The notes below the pieces were generated by a model. It made no database searches. It was not told the DNA's origin and worked only from the letters and a program-made list of their open reading frames with translations. From JAMLHH01 sp037189845 (lineage in GTDB: Bacteria > Bacteroidota > Bacteroidia > Chitinophagales > JADIYW01): DNA of 64,000 nt. A program made the position numbers and the translations under genes. Positions 54,537 to 63,101 of this stretch are shown piece by piece; the stretch's first letter is position 1, and each line of letters begins with the position of its first letter. The DNA is taken from NCBI GenBank assembly GCA_037189845.1, contig JBBCIS010000002.1:124001-188000 (forward strand). The letters are read 5' to 3'.

Positions 54537-55601
54537 ATGGCTATCAATAAGCTCGCACTGATCAGGTATAAAACCATAGACAAATGCTTACAGAATAAAT
54601 ACCGAAAATGGACACTGGAGGACCTGATAGATAAAGTATCTGATGCGCTCTATGAATATGAGGGTATCACCTCCGGCGTCAGCAAAAGAACTATACAGGC
54701 GGATATACAGCTGATGCGCAGTGACAAACTCGGATATAACGCTCCTATTATTGTAAAAGATAGAAAGCACTATATCTATGAAACGCCCGGCTACAGTATC
54801 AATCATACCAAAATAACGGACCATGATATTGAAAAGATGACGGAAATTGTCAGCGTGCTCAGACAGATGAACGGCTTCGATTATTTCGATGATATGAATG
54901 ATATTATCGCCAGGCTGGAAAACAACTTATATAAATCGACTCACCGGCAGGATAACTGTATCCAGCTGGAAGGCAACAGTCTGCTCAAAGGCATAGATCA
55001 TATTCTGCCACTTTATCAGGCTATCCGGAAGAAAACAGCTTTATTGATTACTTATCAGTCTTTTAAAGCACGGGATGCGCAATCCGGTGTCTATTCTCCT
55101 TATCTGCTCAAAGAATACCGCAACAGATGGTTTCTGATCGCTATGCCCAAGAAAGGAAGCACACTGGTCATTTTAGCCCTTGACCGCATTGTGGAATTTA
55201 TGGAGATGACTCCTAAAGACTTCAAACCTCATGAGGGTGTAGATTGGGAAAGATATTACTCGGATACTATCGGTGTCACTAAAACTCAAAAGGACAGGGC
55301 GCAGAAAGTTATTCTTTGGGTCAACAAGAAAAATGCCCCTTATGTCATCACAAAACCCATTCATCATTCCCAACAGGTTTTAAAAGAAGATGAAACAGGT
55401 ATTATCATCCGGATTGATGTGGTGTTGAATTTTGAGCTGGAAAGAGAAATTCTCGGATTCGGAGAATGTATGAAGATCATAGCACCAAGAGTATTACAGT
55501 ATAATATCCAAAGACGAATCTCTAAGATGAACGAGCTTTATCTGTCAGAAAATAAAAACAGCACCGAAAGGAAATCCGGCGCTGCATCAAACATCTTTTA
55601 A
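54537..55601 (+). CDS. WYL-domain transcriptional regulator
   Basis: A 354-residue regulator. The N-terminal winged helix-turn-helix (about 1-85) includes WTLEDLIDKVSDALYEYEG and SKRTIQADIQLMRSD. The WYL domain (about 150-235) reads LLITYQSFKARD...YSPYLLKEYRNRWFLIA, with the ligand-contacting Tyr/Arg positions, and a WCX-type tail follows. WYL proteins often sense nucleic-acid or nucleotide ligands in defence and repair loci. It is divergent from the tRNA-like RNA and rtcB operon, the position held by RtcR in Proteobacteria. It lacks the sigma-54 domain of RtcR. Confidence 0.88.
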   Translation: MAINKLALIRYKTIDKCLQNKYRKWTLEDLIDKVSDALYEYEGITSGVSKRTIQADIQLMRSDKLGYNAPIIVKDRKHYIYETPGYSINHTKITDHDIEKMTEIVSVLRQMNGFDYFDDMNDIIARLENNLYKSTHRQDNCIQLEGNSLLKGIDHILPLYQAIRKKTALLITYQSFKARDAQSGVYSPYLLKEYRNRWFLIAMPKKGSTLVILALDRIVEFMEMTPKDFKPHEGVDWERYYSDTIGVTKTQKDRAQKVILWVNKKNAPYVITKPIHHSQQVLKEDETGIIIRIDVVLNFELEREILGFGECMKIIAPRVLQYNIQRRISKMNELYLSENKNSTERKSGAASNIF

Positions 55602-55851
55602 AAAGGAACTAAAACTGGTCTATATTTTATCCGTTTTGATATGCAAAGAAATGTCCGGCAATCCGGCATGTTGATTCTTCTCTTTGATTTTGTTTTTAGT
55701 AATATCGCAGAATTGAATAAAAGGTCATCAATACAATTTTAAATCTTCAGGATAACCAGCTTTTTATTATCTATACAGGGCGCAAATCAGTACAATTATT
55801 TGCAGAACTATTATTATAGCCATATCATTTAATGATCATTAACCACAGTAA
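55602..55851. other. Intergenic region without a recognised gene
   Basis: About 250 A+T-rich bases between the WYL gene and the rseP promoter. I see no coding frame, strong terminator or RNA structure, except a weak GTCCGGCAATCCGGCAT direct iteration at 55653-55669. Confidence 0.35.
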
Positions 55852-55883
55852 TTTGAATAACTCGGAAATATTTCAGTATTTTG
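55852..55883 (+). promoter_or_regulatory. Probable rseP promoter
   Basis: TTTG (55852-55855), a 21-bp spacer and TATTTTG (55877-55883, one base short of the -7 consensus) precede the rseP ATG by 26 bases. Confidence 0.4.
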
Positions 55884-55909
55884 CGCACTTCGAAAACAGA
55901 AAAAGTTAA

Positions 55910-57277
55910 ATGGATATATTCATACAAGTTTCTCAATTTTTACTGAGCCTTACATTGCTCGTTTTTTTACATGAATTGGGACATTTTATACCTGCCAAAT
56001 TATTCAAAGTAAGGGTTTCAAAGTTTTATGTATTCTTTGACTTCCTTTTCCCTTTGCCTAAAGTTTTAAATTTTTCACTTTTAAAGAAGAAGGTCGGAGA
56101 TACTGAATACGGTATCGGATGGTTTCCGTTGGGAGGTTATGTGCAAATCGACGGCATGGTAGACGAAAGCATGGATACGGAGAAGCTAAATGCACCTCCG
56201 CAACCGTGGGAGTTCAGAGCCAAACCGGCATGGCAGAGACTGATCATCATGATAGGTGGTGTTACTGTCAATCTTGTATTGGCAATGATGATTTATTCAG
56301 GAATGTTGATGGCATGGGGCAAGCAATACCTACCCATGAAAAATGCGACAAATGGGGTCATGATAGCGGATACTCTGGGTTATGAATTAGGTATTCAGGA
56401 CGGGGATAAAATATTATCAGTAAATCAGCAACCGATAGAAGATTTTAATGCTTTTACCAGAATAATTCTGATAGAGGATGCTAAAACGATAGAGATCAAC
56501 CGTGCAGGTACAGATACGACACTGAATGTGCCGGAAAAATTTGTATCCAAAATAATTTCAGAGAGATCCAGAAGCAAATCACTTCAATTAATTTCTCCAA
56601 GATTTCCGGTAGAAGTCATGCAGCTGATTTCTGGCTCAAATGCTGAAAAAGCCGGATTGAAAGAAGGTGACCGTATTGTCGGAGTAAATGAATCGTCTAC
56701 TATTTTCTTTGATGAGCTGACAAAAACACTGGCAGAAAACAAAGGAAAGGAAGTGCAGCTACAGGTAGTAAGAAACGGCGAAAATAAAACCATTCCTGTA
56801 AATGTAGATACAGACGGCAAAATAGGCTTCGCTCCTAACACTTCTATTGACAAGTATTATGAAGTCACTACTATTCATTATAATTTCTTCAGTGCAATTC
56901 CGGCAGGGATAGAGTTAGCATTCAATACGCTGGATGGTTACGTTAAACAATTGAAGCTACTATTTACCGGTAAAGCTAAAGTAAGTGAATCATTAGGCGG
57001 GTTTGCAACGATGGCAAAGGTTTTCGGGACAGAATGGGATTGGTATTCTTTCTGGAATATGACAGCGTTGATTTCCATCATTTTAGCCTTCATGAATATC
57101 TTGCCGATACCGGCTCTGGATGGTGGTCATGTCATGTTCCTGATCTATGAAATGATATTCAGAAAACCTCCGCCATTAAAGTTCATGGAATATGCACAGA
57201 TGGTTGGCATGGCTATTTTGCTTGGCCTCATGCTGTATGCCAATGGCCTTGATGTTTTCAGAGGATTTTTTAAATAA
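55910..57277 (+). CDS. rseP: RIP metalloprotease RseP (site-2 protease)
   Basis: A 455-residue M50 intramembrane protease that cleaves transmembrane anti-sigma factors. The zinc motif HELGHFIPAKLF (about 21-32) is in the first transmembrane helix. Two PDZ domains follow (about 150-225, 235-315), including GYELGIQDGDKILSVN and AEKAGLKEGDRIVGVN. The C-terminal membrane segment has NILPIPALDGGHVMF (about 400-414) with the third zinc ligand. The protein is the usual length. It is monocistronic, followed by tRNA-Leu. Confidence 0.94.
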   Translation: MDIFIQVSQFLLSLTLLVFLHELGHFIPAKLFKVRVSKFYVFFDFLFPLPKVLNFSLLKKKVGDTEYGIGWFPLGGYVQIDGMVDESMDTEKLNAPPQPWEFRAKPAWQRLIIMIGGVTVNLVLAMMIYSGMLMAWGKQYLPMKNATNGVMIADTLGYELGIQDGDKILSVNQQPIEDFNAFTRIILIEDAKTIEINRAGTDTTLNVPEKFVSKIISERSRSKSLQLISPRFPVEVMQLISGSNAEKAGLKEGDRIVGVNESSTIFFDELTKTLAENKGKEVQLQVVRNGENKTIPVNVDTDGKIGFAPNTSIDKYYEVTTIHYNFFSAIPAGIELAFNTLDGYVKQLKLLFTGKAKVSESLGGFATMAKVFGTEWDWYSFWNMTALISIILAFMNILPIPALDGGHVMFLIYEMIFRKPPPLKFMEYAQMVGMAILLGLMLYANGLDVFRGFFK

Positions 57278-57291
57278 AAATTTTAAGACTC

Positions 57292-57321
57292 TTGTGCAGT
57301 AAGGATTTCTTTCTATATTTG
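57292..57321 (+). promoter_or_regulatory. tRNA-Leu promoter
   Basis: TTG (57292-57294), a 19-bp spacer and the perfect -7 box TATATTTG (57314-57321) match the Bacteroidota promoter consensus; the tRNA begins 35 bases later. Confidence 0.65.
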
Positions 57322-57355
57322 CACCACGTTAGCCACAAGCTCACTAAGAGTTGAA

Positions 57356-57438
57356 GCGGAAGTGGCGGAATCGGTAGACGCGCACGACTCAAACTCGTGT
57401 ACTACGGTGTGAGGGTTCGAGTCCCTCCTTCCGCACCA
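57356..57438 (+). tRNA. tRNA-Leu (CAA)
   Basis: A complete class II tRNA. The acceptor stem GCGGAAG (57356-57362) pairs with CTTCCGC (57428-57434). The anticodon stem CACGA/TCGTG holds the loop CTCAAAC with anticodon CAA (leucine). A long variable arm is present, the T arm is GAGGG-TTCGAGT-CCCTC, and CCA is encoded. An integrase gene starts 76 bases later, so its 3' end is the probable attachment site of the adjacent element. Confidence 0.95.
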
Positions 57439-57513
57439 GAAAAAGATAAGGAGCTGACATTCAGCTCCTTATCTCATTATATAAAAAAGTCGTTCAAAAG
57501 TCGCTCACACGAA

Positions 57514-58728
57514 ATGGCAGATAAACCTTACAAATATGCTCAGTTGTATGATGCTGATGGAGATGTCTCCAAGGGTAAGGAATGGTACTTCTATTACTAT
57601 CTGCTTAATCCGGCCACCGGAAAATTTAAAAGATATTTTCAGCGATTCAATATCAACAGAATTAAAGGGAATTCTGATGCTGATACAAAAAAGAAACGAT
57701 ATGTGTATTCCAGAGAGATCATCGAAATGATCAATCAATGGCTGGATGAAGGGAACTATAAAGATGCAGTTGAAATCAATTCTGATGAAAAAACTCTAAA
57801 ATCCGGAATCCTTCTGACCATCAGATTCAAAACAAATAAAAATCTTAAGCACAGGTCCGTTCAAACTTATCAGAATATTGCAGACCGATTCATTCTGTTC
57901 TTAGAGGAATCTCACAAAAAAGAAATATTACTCAAAGATGTCTCCAGACAACATATCATTAAATTCAGGGATTATATCCTGATGAAAGGTGTATCAAATC
58001 TAACTGCTAACAAGAACACCGGTATTCTGCAGGCACTTTTTTAGGAACTGGCAGAAAGAGAATATATCAAAGAAAATCCCTGCCAGAACATCAAAAACCT
58101 GGAAGAAACAGAGGGAAGTAAAAACATACCATTTACTTCTTTTGAAATAAAGATCATTTTTGAAAAATTACCGGAAAAGCATGAAAGACTCTGGCTTTTC
58201 TTTTTGTTTATCTGGTATACATTGATGCGCTCTGAAGAGATCTGCCATATTAAGCCATCAATGATTGACTGGAAGAAAGGCTATTTGTATTTACCTGCAA
58301 AATATTCCAAAACAAAGAAAAACAGGGTGATGTATCTGGCTTCTGAGTTTATTCAGTTTCTGAAAGATATGAAAGTACATGAATTAAATGCGGAGGAATA
58401 CATTTTCAGCAAGAAACACACTTTAGCACCAGGTAGTACACCTATTCTGAGAAACCGTGTCTCTGAAAAATGGAAAGAAATCATAAAAGATGGATACAGT
58501 ATCCATAAAGACATGTATGCTGCCAAACATACATCAGCGAAATTATTTATTATGAATGGAGGAAGTAAGGAGTCGTTACAGATGCAGATGGGACACTCAA
58601 CGATTTCTACTACTGAAATTTATCTGAGAAAGACACTTCCGGAAGAATCGCTGACCAGGTATGCTAAAGAGTTCAAATCCGGACCTCTTTCACCCAAAAA
58701 CCCAACTGCCCTTCGTACAGACTCATAA
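57514..58728 (+). pseudogene. Tyrosine recombinase/integrase interrupted by TAG
   Basis: The frame runs from MADKPYKYAQLYD at 57514 to 58728 but has a TAG at 58042-58044. The N-terminal part contains the SAM-like core-binding domain. After the stop, the same frame continues with ELAEREYIKENPC, then the catalytic domain: TLMRSEEI (Arg), KHTSAKLF in the box II position, with Lys where Arg is usual as in many Bacteroidota integrases, and MGHSTISTTEIYL with His and Tyr. The stop falls at a position where family members have an ordinary residue. It is either a nonsense mutation or a read-through codon. Confidence 0.8.
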
Positions 58729-58906
58729 CATATCCATTCGCATGCAATTCATTACTCAGCTCTTCCTTTGTAAGTGAAACACTTGAATTGATGATCTGTA
58801 AGAAATCATCTGCTGTCATATGTCCGGTGACTGTTTCTTCGTTTGCTGGCTGATATTTTTCAAATACAAGCGATACTGCTAAATCTTTGATATCACTTTC
58901 TTCCAT
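58673..58906 (-). CDS. Small hypothetical protein
   Basis: A 77-residue acidic protein (MEESDIKDLAVSLVFEKY... ending GFWVKEVRI) with two predicted helical blocks and no signal or membrane segment. Its 3' end overlaps the integrase end by 56 bases on the opposite strand. The family is not known to me. Composition and a normal ATG favour a real gene, but it is short. Confidence 0.5.
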   Translation of the reverse strand: MEESDIKDLAVSLVFEKYQPANEETVTGHMTADDFLQIINSSVSLTKEELSNELHANGYVMSLYEGQLGFWVKEVRI

Positions 58907-58937
58907 ATAAAATATTTAGCTGTAAAATTCTACAAAA

Positions 58938-60131
58938 TTACTTTTCTTTTAAGTCATTAATTGAAATCTCTTTCATTAATACTTTATAAAATTTTGATTC
59001 TCCTCCACTGCCTGGTAAAAAATTCCCGGATGTAAATTCTGAATCTAAAATATTAAATGAGCTAAAATGATTTGTAAACTCTTCAATTGATATAATTTTC
59101 CCTATTTCTGTTCCAGATAATTCCAAATAAAGAGGTTTTAGATATCTCATAAATGCTTTGAAAGCATTAGACTTTGGCAGTATATTCCCATTTTTATTTA
59201 TTTCATTCCAAGCGATAGGCCATGTATTTTCTATACTTTTAAAATAATTGTAAATAATCAAGGCTATTTCGTTGTCCTTATTTTCTATGTATAAATTTCT
59301 AAACGGTAGTTTTTTCAGTTCTTCAAATCCAGCTAATCTTAATTTTCTTCCCTGCAATAATATGGACCTGTCTTCAAAAGGATCATTTGAAATTAATTTC
59401 ATTAATGATTCTACAAATACTGCTTGTGTTATTGGTTCAGAATTTTCTCTTCCTTCGGTTTTGACTCCTAACCTTTTGATACGATGATAAAAAGGACTAT
59501 TATTGTCAACTGTATCTAAAGCAATAGCTATTTTATGCGCTGTTCTAAAAGGACTTCGAACTTTTGAGAGACCTTCTAAATCATAAACTAAGCTTTTATT
59601 TACTTTAGTTTGTGCAAGATTAATTGTAGCAAAGATGTTTGCTTGCTCATCTATATCAAGACCAATAAATATTACAACATTTAGCTCGAAGATTTTAACA
59701 TCAAGCGTAAAATCGTAATTCCCCTGGCCATTCATAAAAGCTTCAATTCTATGCTGTCCATCCAGAACTTTAGCAATTTTGTGTAAGCTTATATTTTCAT
59801 ACTGTTCATTTTCGAACTCTGAATTATATTCTTTTAGTGTAAGAATACAAGTATCAGGATTGTATTCAGCATTTTTAGGATCAACTGATAAAACAATTCC
59901 TGTTGGAAATGAAGCATCGGGTGATTGAATATATTGTTTAATTTTTGCAACTCTAGATTTATCTAATGGCCTTTGAATTCCTAAATATTTTTCTACATCT
60001 CTATCCTCATTGTTTATTCGTCTTATATCTGAATAAGTAATATCTACTAAATCTATTGCAGATATAGTTCCAATAAAAAACTCTCCCTGGGGTTGTTTCA
60101 CTTTCAAAACATTAAGTTTTTTAGTTTCCAT
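58938..60131 (-). CDS. DGQHR-domain (DndB-like) protein
   Basis: A 397-residue protein with the DGQHR motif (residues 124-128, in KVLDGQHRIEAF) and the family's later NLAQTKVNKSLVYDL segment. DGQHR proteins include DndB, the repressor and DNA-binding member of phosphorothioation systems, and are distant ParB/Srx-fold relatives. None of the dndA, C, D or E genes is here. It overlaps the upstream membrane-protein gene by 11 bases, and the Dam methylase gene precedes that, giving a compact three-gene operon that looks like a DNA-modification or defence module. Confidence 0.8.
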   Translation of the reverse strand: METKKLNVLKVKQPQGEFFIGTISAIDLVDITYSDIRRINNEDRDVEKYLGIQRPLDKSRVAKIKQYIQSPDASFPTGIVLSVDPKNAEYNPDTCILTLKEYNSEFENEQYENISLHKIAKVLDGQHRIEAFMNGQGNYDFTLDVKIFELNVVIFIGLDIDEQANIFATINLAQTKVNKSLVYDLEGLSKVRSPFRTAHKIAIALDTVDNNSPFYHRIKRLGVKTEGRENSEPITQAVFVESLMKLISNDPFEDRSILLQGRKLRLAGFEELKKLPFRNLYIENKDNEIALIIYNYFKSIENTWPIAWNEINKNGNILPKSNAFKAFMRYLKPLYLELSGTEIGKIISIEEFTNHFSSFNILDSEFTSGNFLPGSGGESKFYKVLMKEISINDLKEK

Positions 60132-60660
60132 TGATTAATTTTTTTAAGCCTTCATTAAATTTTTCCTGATCTTTCTTTTTATTATCAAAATACTCAGATG
60201 ATTTTGTTTGGTGAAATGCTGAGTAAACTCTATATACAACTGTAATTAAAAGAAATACTAGAGCAATATCAACTGAATTATTCAAGTTTTTGATCACTAA
60301 GGCATCTAGGTCATTTTTTATTATTACAACAAAGATAAGGGCTATCAAATACATCGTAAAAGTGGAAAAAATGAAAAAATCTTTAAACGGAACTTTATAA
60401 TCATTACCGATTAATTTTTTCAATAATAAAATTGATGGAGCTAAGAAACTCAAACAGTATGCTAAAATTTCTGTAGGAGGTAAAACATCTATTAGAACTT
60501 TTTCCAAGTCGTTAAATTTTACCCACTGTAATATAATACTTATTATTAATGGAAGAAAAGCAATTAATGAAACTCCAATTACTTCGCTGATGCTTTTCCA
60601 TAAAAGAGCATAGTCAATACTTGTAAAGTAAATTTTTATTTGTTTACAAAATTTCTTCAT
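60121..60660 (-). CDS. Four-helix membrane protein
   Basis: A 179-residue protein with four transmembrane helices (about 27-46, 65-82, 95-114, 129-148) and a charged C-terminal tail (KKKDQEKFNEGLKKL). Unknown family. It lies between the Dam methylase (3-base gap) and DGQHR genes, overlapping the latter by 11 bases. Its ATG is in frame with the preceding Dam gene, separated only by the codons TAG and TGT, so read-through of that TAG would fuse the two. Confidence 0.62.
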   Translation of the reverse strand: MKKFCKQIKIYFTSIDYALLWKSISEVIGVSLIAFLPLIISIILQWVKFNDLEKVLIDVLPPTEILAYCLSFLAPSILLLKKLIGNDYKVPFKDFFIFSTFTMYLIALIFVVIIKNDLDALVIKNLNNSVDIALVFLLITVVYRVYSAFHQTKSSEYFDNKKKDQEKFNEGLKKLINGN

Positions 60661-60663
60661 ACA

Positions 60664-61464
60664 CTAATAACATTTAATAGCTAATTCAGAATAAGTGCCT
60701 CGCTTTTCTTTATTTCCGGCAATAACACTCGCTCTGCTTAATGAAAACTGTTCTCCGACCTGGGTATACAATTCTCTTATTGATTCATGATCTGCATTCA
60801 GAACTAAAACTTTTACATTTCTGTTTATTGCTTTAACTACAGCATTTCTTAGTCTGATTTGATCATCCCAAGTAAATAATTTTTCATTGTATTTTATAAA
60901 TCCGTTTAAATTATGCTTTACAGTATATGGCGGATCAATAAATAAAAAATCGTCTTTAACTGCTTTGGAAATTATTTTTTCGAAATCTAAATTGAATAAT
61001 TCAGCATTTTTCAAAATCTCAGAGGCTTTAATAAAATTATCAGATTCTAAAATGACTTTACTTTTGGTTCCGATTGGAACATTGAATTGATTCATTTTAT
61101 TAACTCTGTACAATCCATTCCAACATGTTCTATTCAGATATAAGAATCTTATTGCAACATCAATTTCATTTGTTGGGTTGGAGTTTCTAATTGAATAATA
61201 TAAACTTTCGTTATGCAATTCATTCAACCTTGAAAGTTCATTTTTTACTATCTCCCAATCATTCTTTATTGTTTTATATGTGGTAATCAATTCAGAATTA
61301 ATATCATTAAGAATGGCTTTAGATGGTTCTAAATTAAAGTAAACGGATCCTCCTCCTAAAAATGGTTCTAAATATTTTTTATACTCATTTTGACCAGGAA
61401 AAAGATGCATATGATTTTTTACAAACCATCGTTTCCCTCCAGCCCATTTAATAAAGGATTCCAT
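60664..61464 (-). CDS. Dam-type DNA adenine methylase (D12 class)
   Basis: A 266-residue N6-adenine methyltransferase of the D12/Dam group. The SAM motif is IKWAGGKRWF at the N-terminus, with YLEPFLGGGSVYFNL (about 31-45), and the catalytic DPPY is at 177-180. Length and motif order match Dam and DpnM. No restriction endonuclease lies next to it. Instead a membrane protein and a DGQHR protein follow in the same operon. The stop is TAG. Confidence 0.92.
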   Translation of the reverse strand: MESFIKWAGGKRWFVKNHMHLFPGQNEYKKYLEPFLGGGSVYFNLEPSKAILNDINSELITTYKTIKNDWEIVKNELSRLNELHNESLYYSIRNSNPTNEIDVAIRFLYLNRTCWNGLYRVNKMNQFNVPIGTKSKVILESDNFIKASEILKNAELFNLDFEKIISKAVKDDFLFIDPPYTVKHNLNGFIKYNEKLFTWDDQIRLRNAVVKAINRNVKVLVLNADHESIRELYTQVGEQFSLSRASVIAGNKEKRGTYSELAIKCY

Positions 61465-61630
61465 TTATTTAGTATAGTATTTATTAAATTTTGCAGACAG
61501 CTTAGTATAAGTGATAAAACTAATATATTTATTTCTCATATCCTACTATGTTTTTAGGTGACGCTTTTCTTTTTATACCACATAGAGATTAATTTGAACT
61601 GTGGTATCATCCAATATATTCGAAAAAGAA

Positions 61631-61654
61631 ACTGGGAGCCAAACGGCTCCCAGT
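61631..61654 (-). terminator. Terminator between 61674 gene and Dam operon
   Basis: ACTGGGAGCC (61631-61640) and GGCTCCCAGT (61645-61654) form a perfect 10-bp hairpin, followed on the minus strand by TTCTTTTT. It would end transcripts of the interrupted gene at 61674-62054. Confidence 0.8.
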
Positions 61655-61673
61655 ATTGTTTTATGCAATATAC

Positions 61674-62054
61674 TCAAGATAGAATTTTCGATATTTTTTC
61701 ACTGAGCTTATCCATTTCGTTGTACAGGTGCGGATTTTTTCTCCTGTTGTATCTGTCCAGCAGGTGCAGGAAAGAAATCACCTAGTTCATGGCGGAGATT
61801 GTACGCGGGCTGATGCTATCTCCTTCATCTATCATCTTGTCCAGATAGAACTCGTTATAAATAGCTATTGTATTGGCCAGCTCCATTGCCTCCCATTTCA
61901 GCGAGACCCCAATCAGAGCATCCAGGGTCTCCGGCTCAAAGCCTTTGGTGATATTTTCATAATACATTCCATCAAACACCATAGCTGTAAGTTTTAGGGA
62001 GTGATGAAATGTGTGACTCACTGCCATAGCATACAATGGCGGATGTCTGCTCAT
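61674..62054 (-). pseudogene. Hypothetical protein gene interrupted by TAG
   Basis: The frame from ATG 62054 encodes MSRHPPLYAMAVSH..., continues through a helical region (ETLDALIGVSLKWEAMEL) and reaches TAG at 61782-61784. The same frame then continues as VISFLHLLDRYNRRKNP, ending at TGA 61674-61676, for 127 codons in total. The text on both sides of the TAG looks like one protein. I do not recognise the family. It is either a nonsense mutant or a read-through gene. Confidence 0.55.
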
Positions 62055-62121
62055 TTAATGACGGCGCTGGTCGTTTGTTCTGTGCATTCATTTTTGAACG
62101 GTTAAATGTATGCGGCTACCC

Positions 62122-62247
62122 TTAGGGGCGTTCAAACTCATCCAGTAAGGAAAGTCTGCGCACCTTTCGGAGTTGCAACCCATAGGTAGCCTTATCGTAA
62201 TAAATTTTATCCAGATTTCTCTGGACGAGTTTGAACGATTCAAACAT
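62122..62247 (-). CDS. Very small possible peptide gene
   Basis: A 41-codon frame starting MFESFKLVQRNL and ending in LDEFERP has protein-like composition, but it lies exactly across the 16-bp inverted repeat (62130-62236). The apparent coding signal may partly reflect that structure. No family is known. It could be the remnant of a longer gene upstream of the 61674-62054 gene. Confidence 0.3.
   Translation of the reverse strand: MFESFKLVQRNLDKIYYDKATYGLQLRKVRRLSLLDEFERP
62130..62236 (-). repeat. 16-bp inverted repeat around 75-bp loop
   Basis: GTTCAAACTCATCCAG (62130-62145) and CTGGACGAGTTTGAAC (62221-62236) are inverted repeats with one difference, which becomes a G-T pair in a minus-strand transcript. 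The 75-bp interior is G+C-richer than its surroundings. It might be a structured RNA or a small non-autonomous element. Confidence 0.5.
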
Positions 62248-62355
62248 ACAATTAAAAATGATAATGCAAAATAGTGGAGTGAAATATTCATATTGAAAGA
62301 AATATTTCATGACAAATGTAAGTCAAGAATATTGTATATCCTACACTTTTTAGCA

Positions 62356-62398
62356 AAATGATAGAAAATATTCTATCATTTATTTTCAAATGATAGAA
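62356..62398 (+). promoter_or_regulatory. HicB operator (palindrome plus third half-site)
   Basis: AAATGATAGAA (62356-62366) and TTCTATCATTT (62371-62381) form a perfect palindrome with 11-bp arms. A third exact half-site AAATGATAGAA follows at 62388-62398, just before hicA. HicB antitoxins with a C-terminal DNA-binding domain repress their operon, so these are its likely binding sites. Confidence 0.75.
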
Positions 62399-62415
62399 TA
62401 ATGGCTATCTTTGTA

Positions 62416-62623
62416 ATGCAGTTAAATAAATCGCAAACGAAATATTCTGAACTAGAAAAAACTACTGAAAAAGCATGGATGCAGCTTTGTAGAAAATGGA
62501 AAAAAACATCCAAAGTGGTACAGCCCAATCACAGGTAAATACTTTGATATGAGCCACCACAAGAGTGAAGAAGTTAAAAAAGGAACTTTAAATTCAATCA
62601 TGAAAGACGCAGGGGTGAAATAA
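62416..62623 (+). pseudogene. hicA: HicA toxin gene with single-base frameshift
   Basis: The first part reads KYSELEKTTEKAWMQLC, then the frame breaks within AGAAAATGG (62491-62499). Removing one A restores a typical HicA mRNA-interferase sequence: CRNGKKHPKWYSPITGKYF followed by DMSHHKSEEVKKGTLNSIM and DAGVK, stopping at TAA 62621-62623. The conserved His and the KGTLNSIMKDAG ending are present. As written the toxin is inactive. ATG 62401 is an alternative start. Confidence 0.82.
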
Positions 62624-62668
62624 TCCCCTGCTAAAAATTAGTGTAAAATGTAAATAAAATGACATCGT

Positions 62669-63073
62669 ATGAAAAATCAAATTGCAAAAATCGAAAGGGG
62701 GAAAGATGGAAGCTTTGGTATCTACATAGAAAACAACAGCTTAAATTATGGTATTCACGGAAATGGAAAAACAGTTGAAGAAGCTAAAGCAGATTTTATT
62801 GAATCGTATGCAGAAATGAAATTATTCTTTGAAAAAAAAGGTGTTTTTTTTGAAGAATGTGAATTTGTATTCAAATATGATGTAGCTTCTTTTTTGGAAT
62901 ATTTCAACAATAGAATAACTTTGACAGGCTTAGAAGCAATTACAGGAGTCAACAGAAAACAATTAGGCCATTATTTGTCTGGACATAGAAATCCATCAGA
63001 GAAAACAGCCAAAAAAATAGAACAAGGGCTACATGCTTTTGCAGAAGAATTAACTCAGGTGCAATTCAGTTAA
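62669..63073 (+). CDS. hicB: HicB-type antitoxin with HTH
   Basis: A 134-residue antitoxin. The N-terminal HicB fold (about 1-75) shows GSFGIYIENNSLNYGIHGNG and TVEEAKADFIESYAEM. A C-terminal Xre-like helix-turn-helix (about 90-130) reads GVNRKQLGHYLSGHRNPSEKT. It should neutralise HicA and repress the operon through the half-sites at 62356-62398. The gene is intact although its toxin is frameshifted. A terminator follows at 63102. Confidence 0.88.
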   Translation: MKNQIAKIERGKDGSFGIYIENNSLNYGIHGNGKTVEEAKADFIESYAEMKLFFEKKGVFFEECEFVFKYDVASFLEYFNNRITLTGLEAITGVNRKQLGHYLSGHRNPSEKTAKKIEQGLHAFAEELTQVQFS

Positions 63074-63101
63074 CTGCAAATTTCTGTTCACCTGAATAGA
63101 G

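Noticed and set aside
57397..57513. Upstream extension of the integrase frame
   Set aside because: It would begin inside tRNA-Leu; the protein-like N-terminus starts at 57514.
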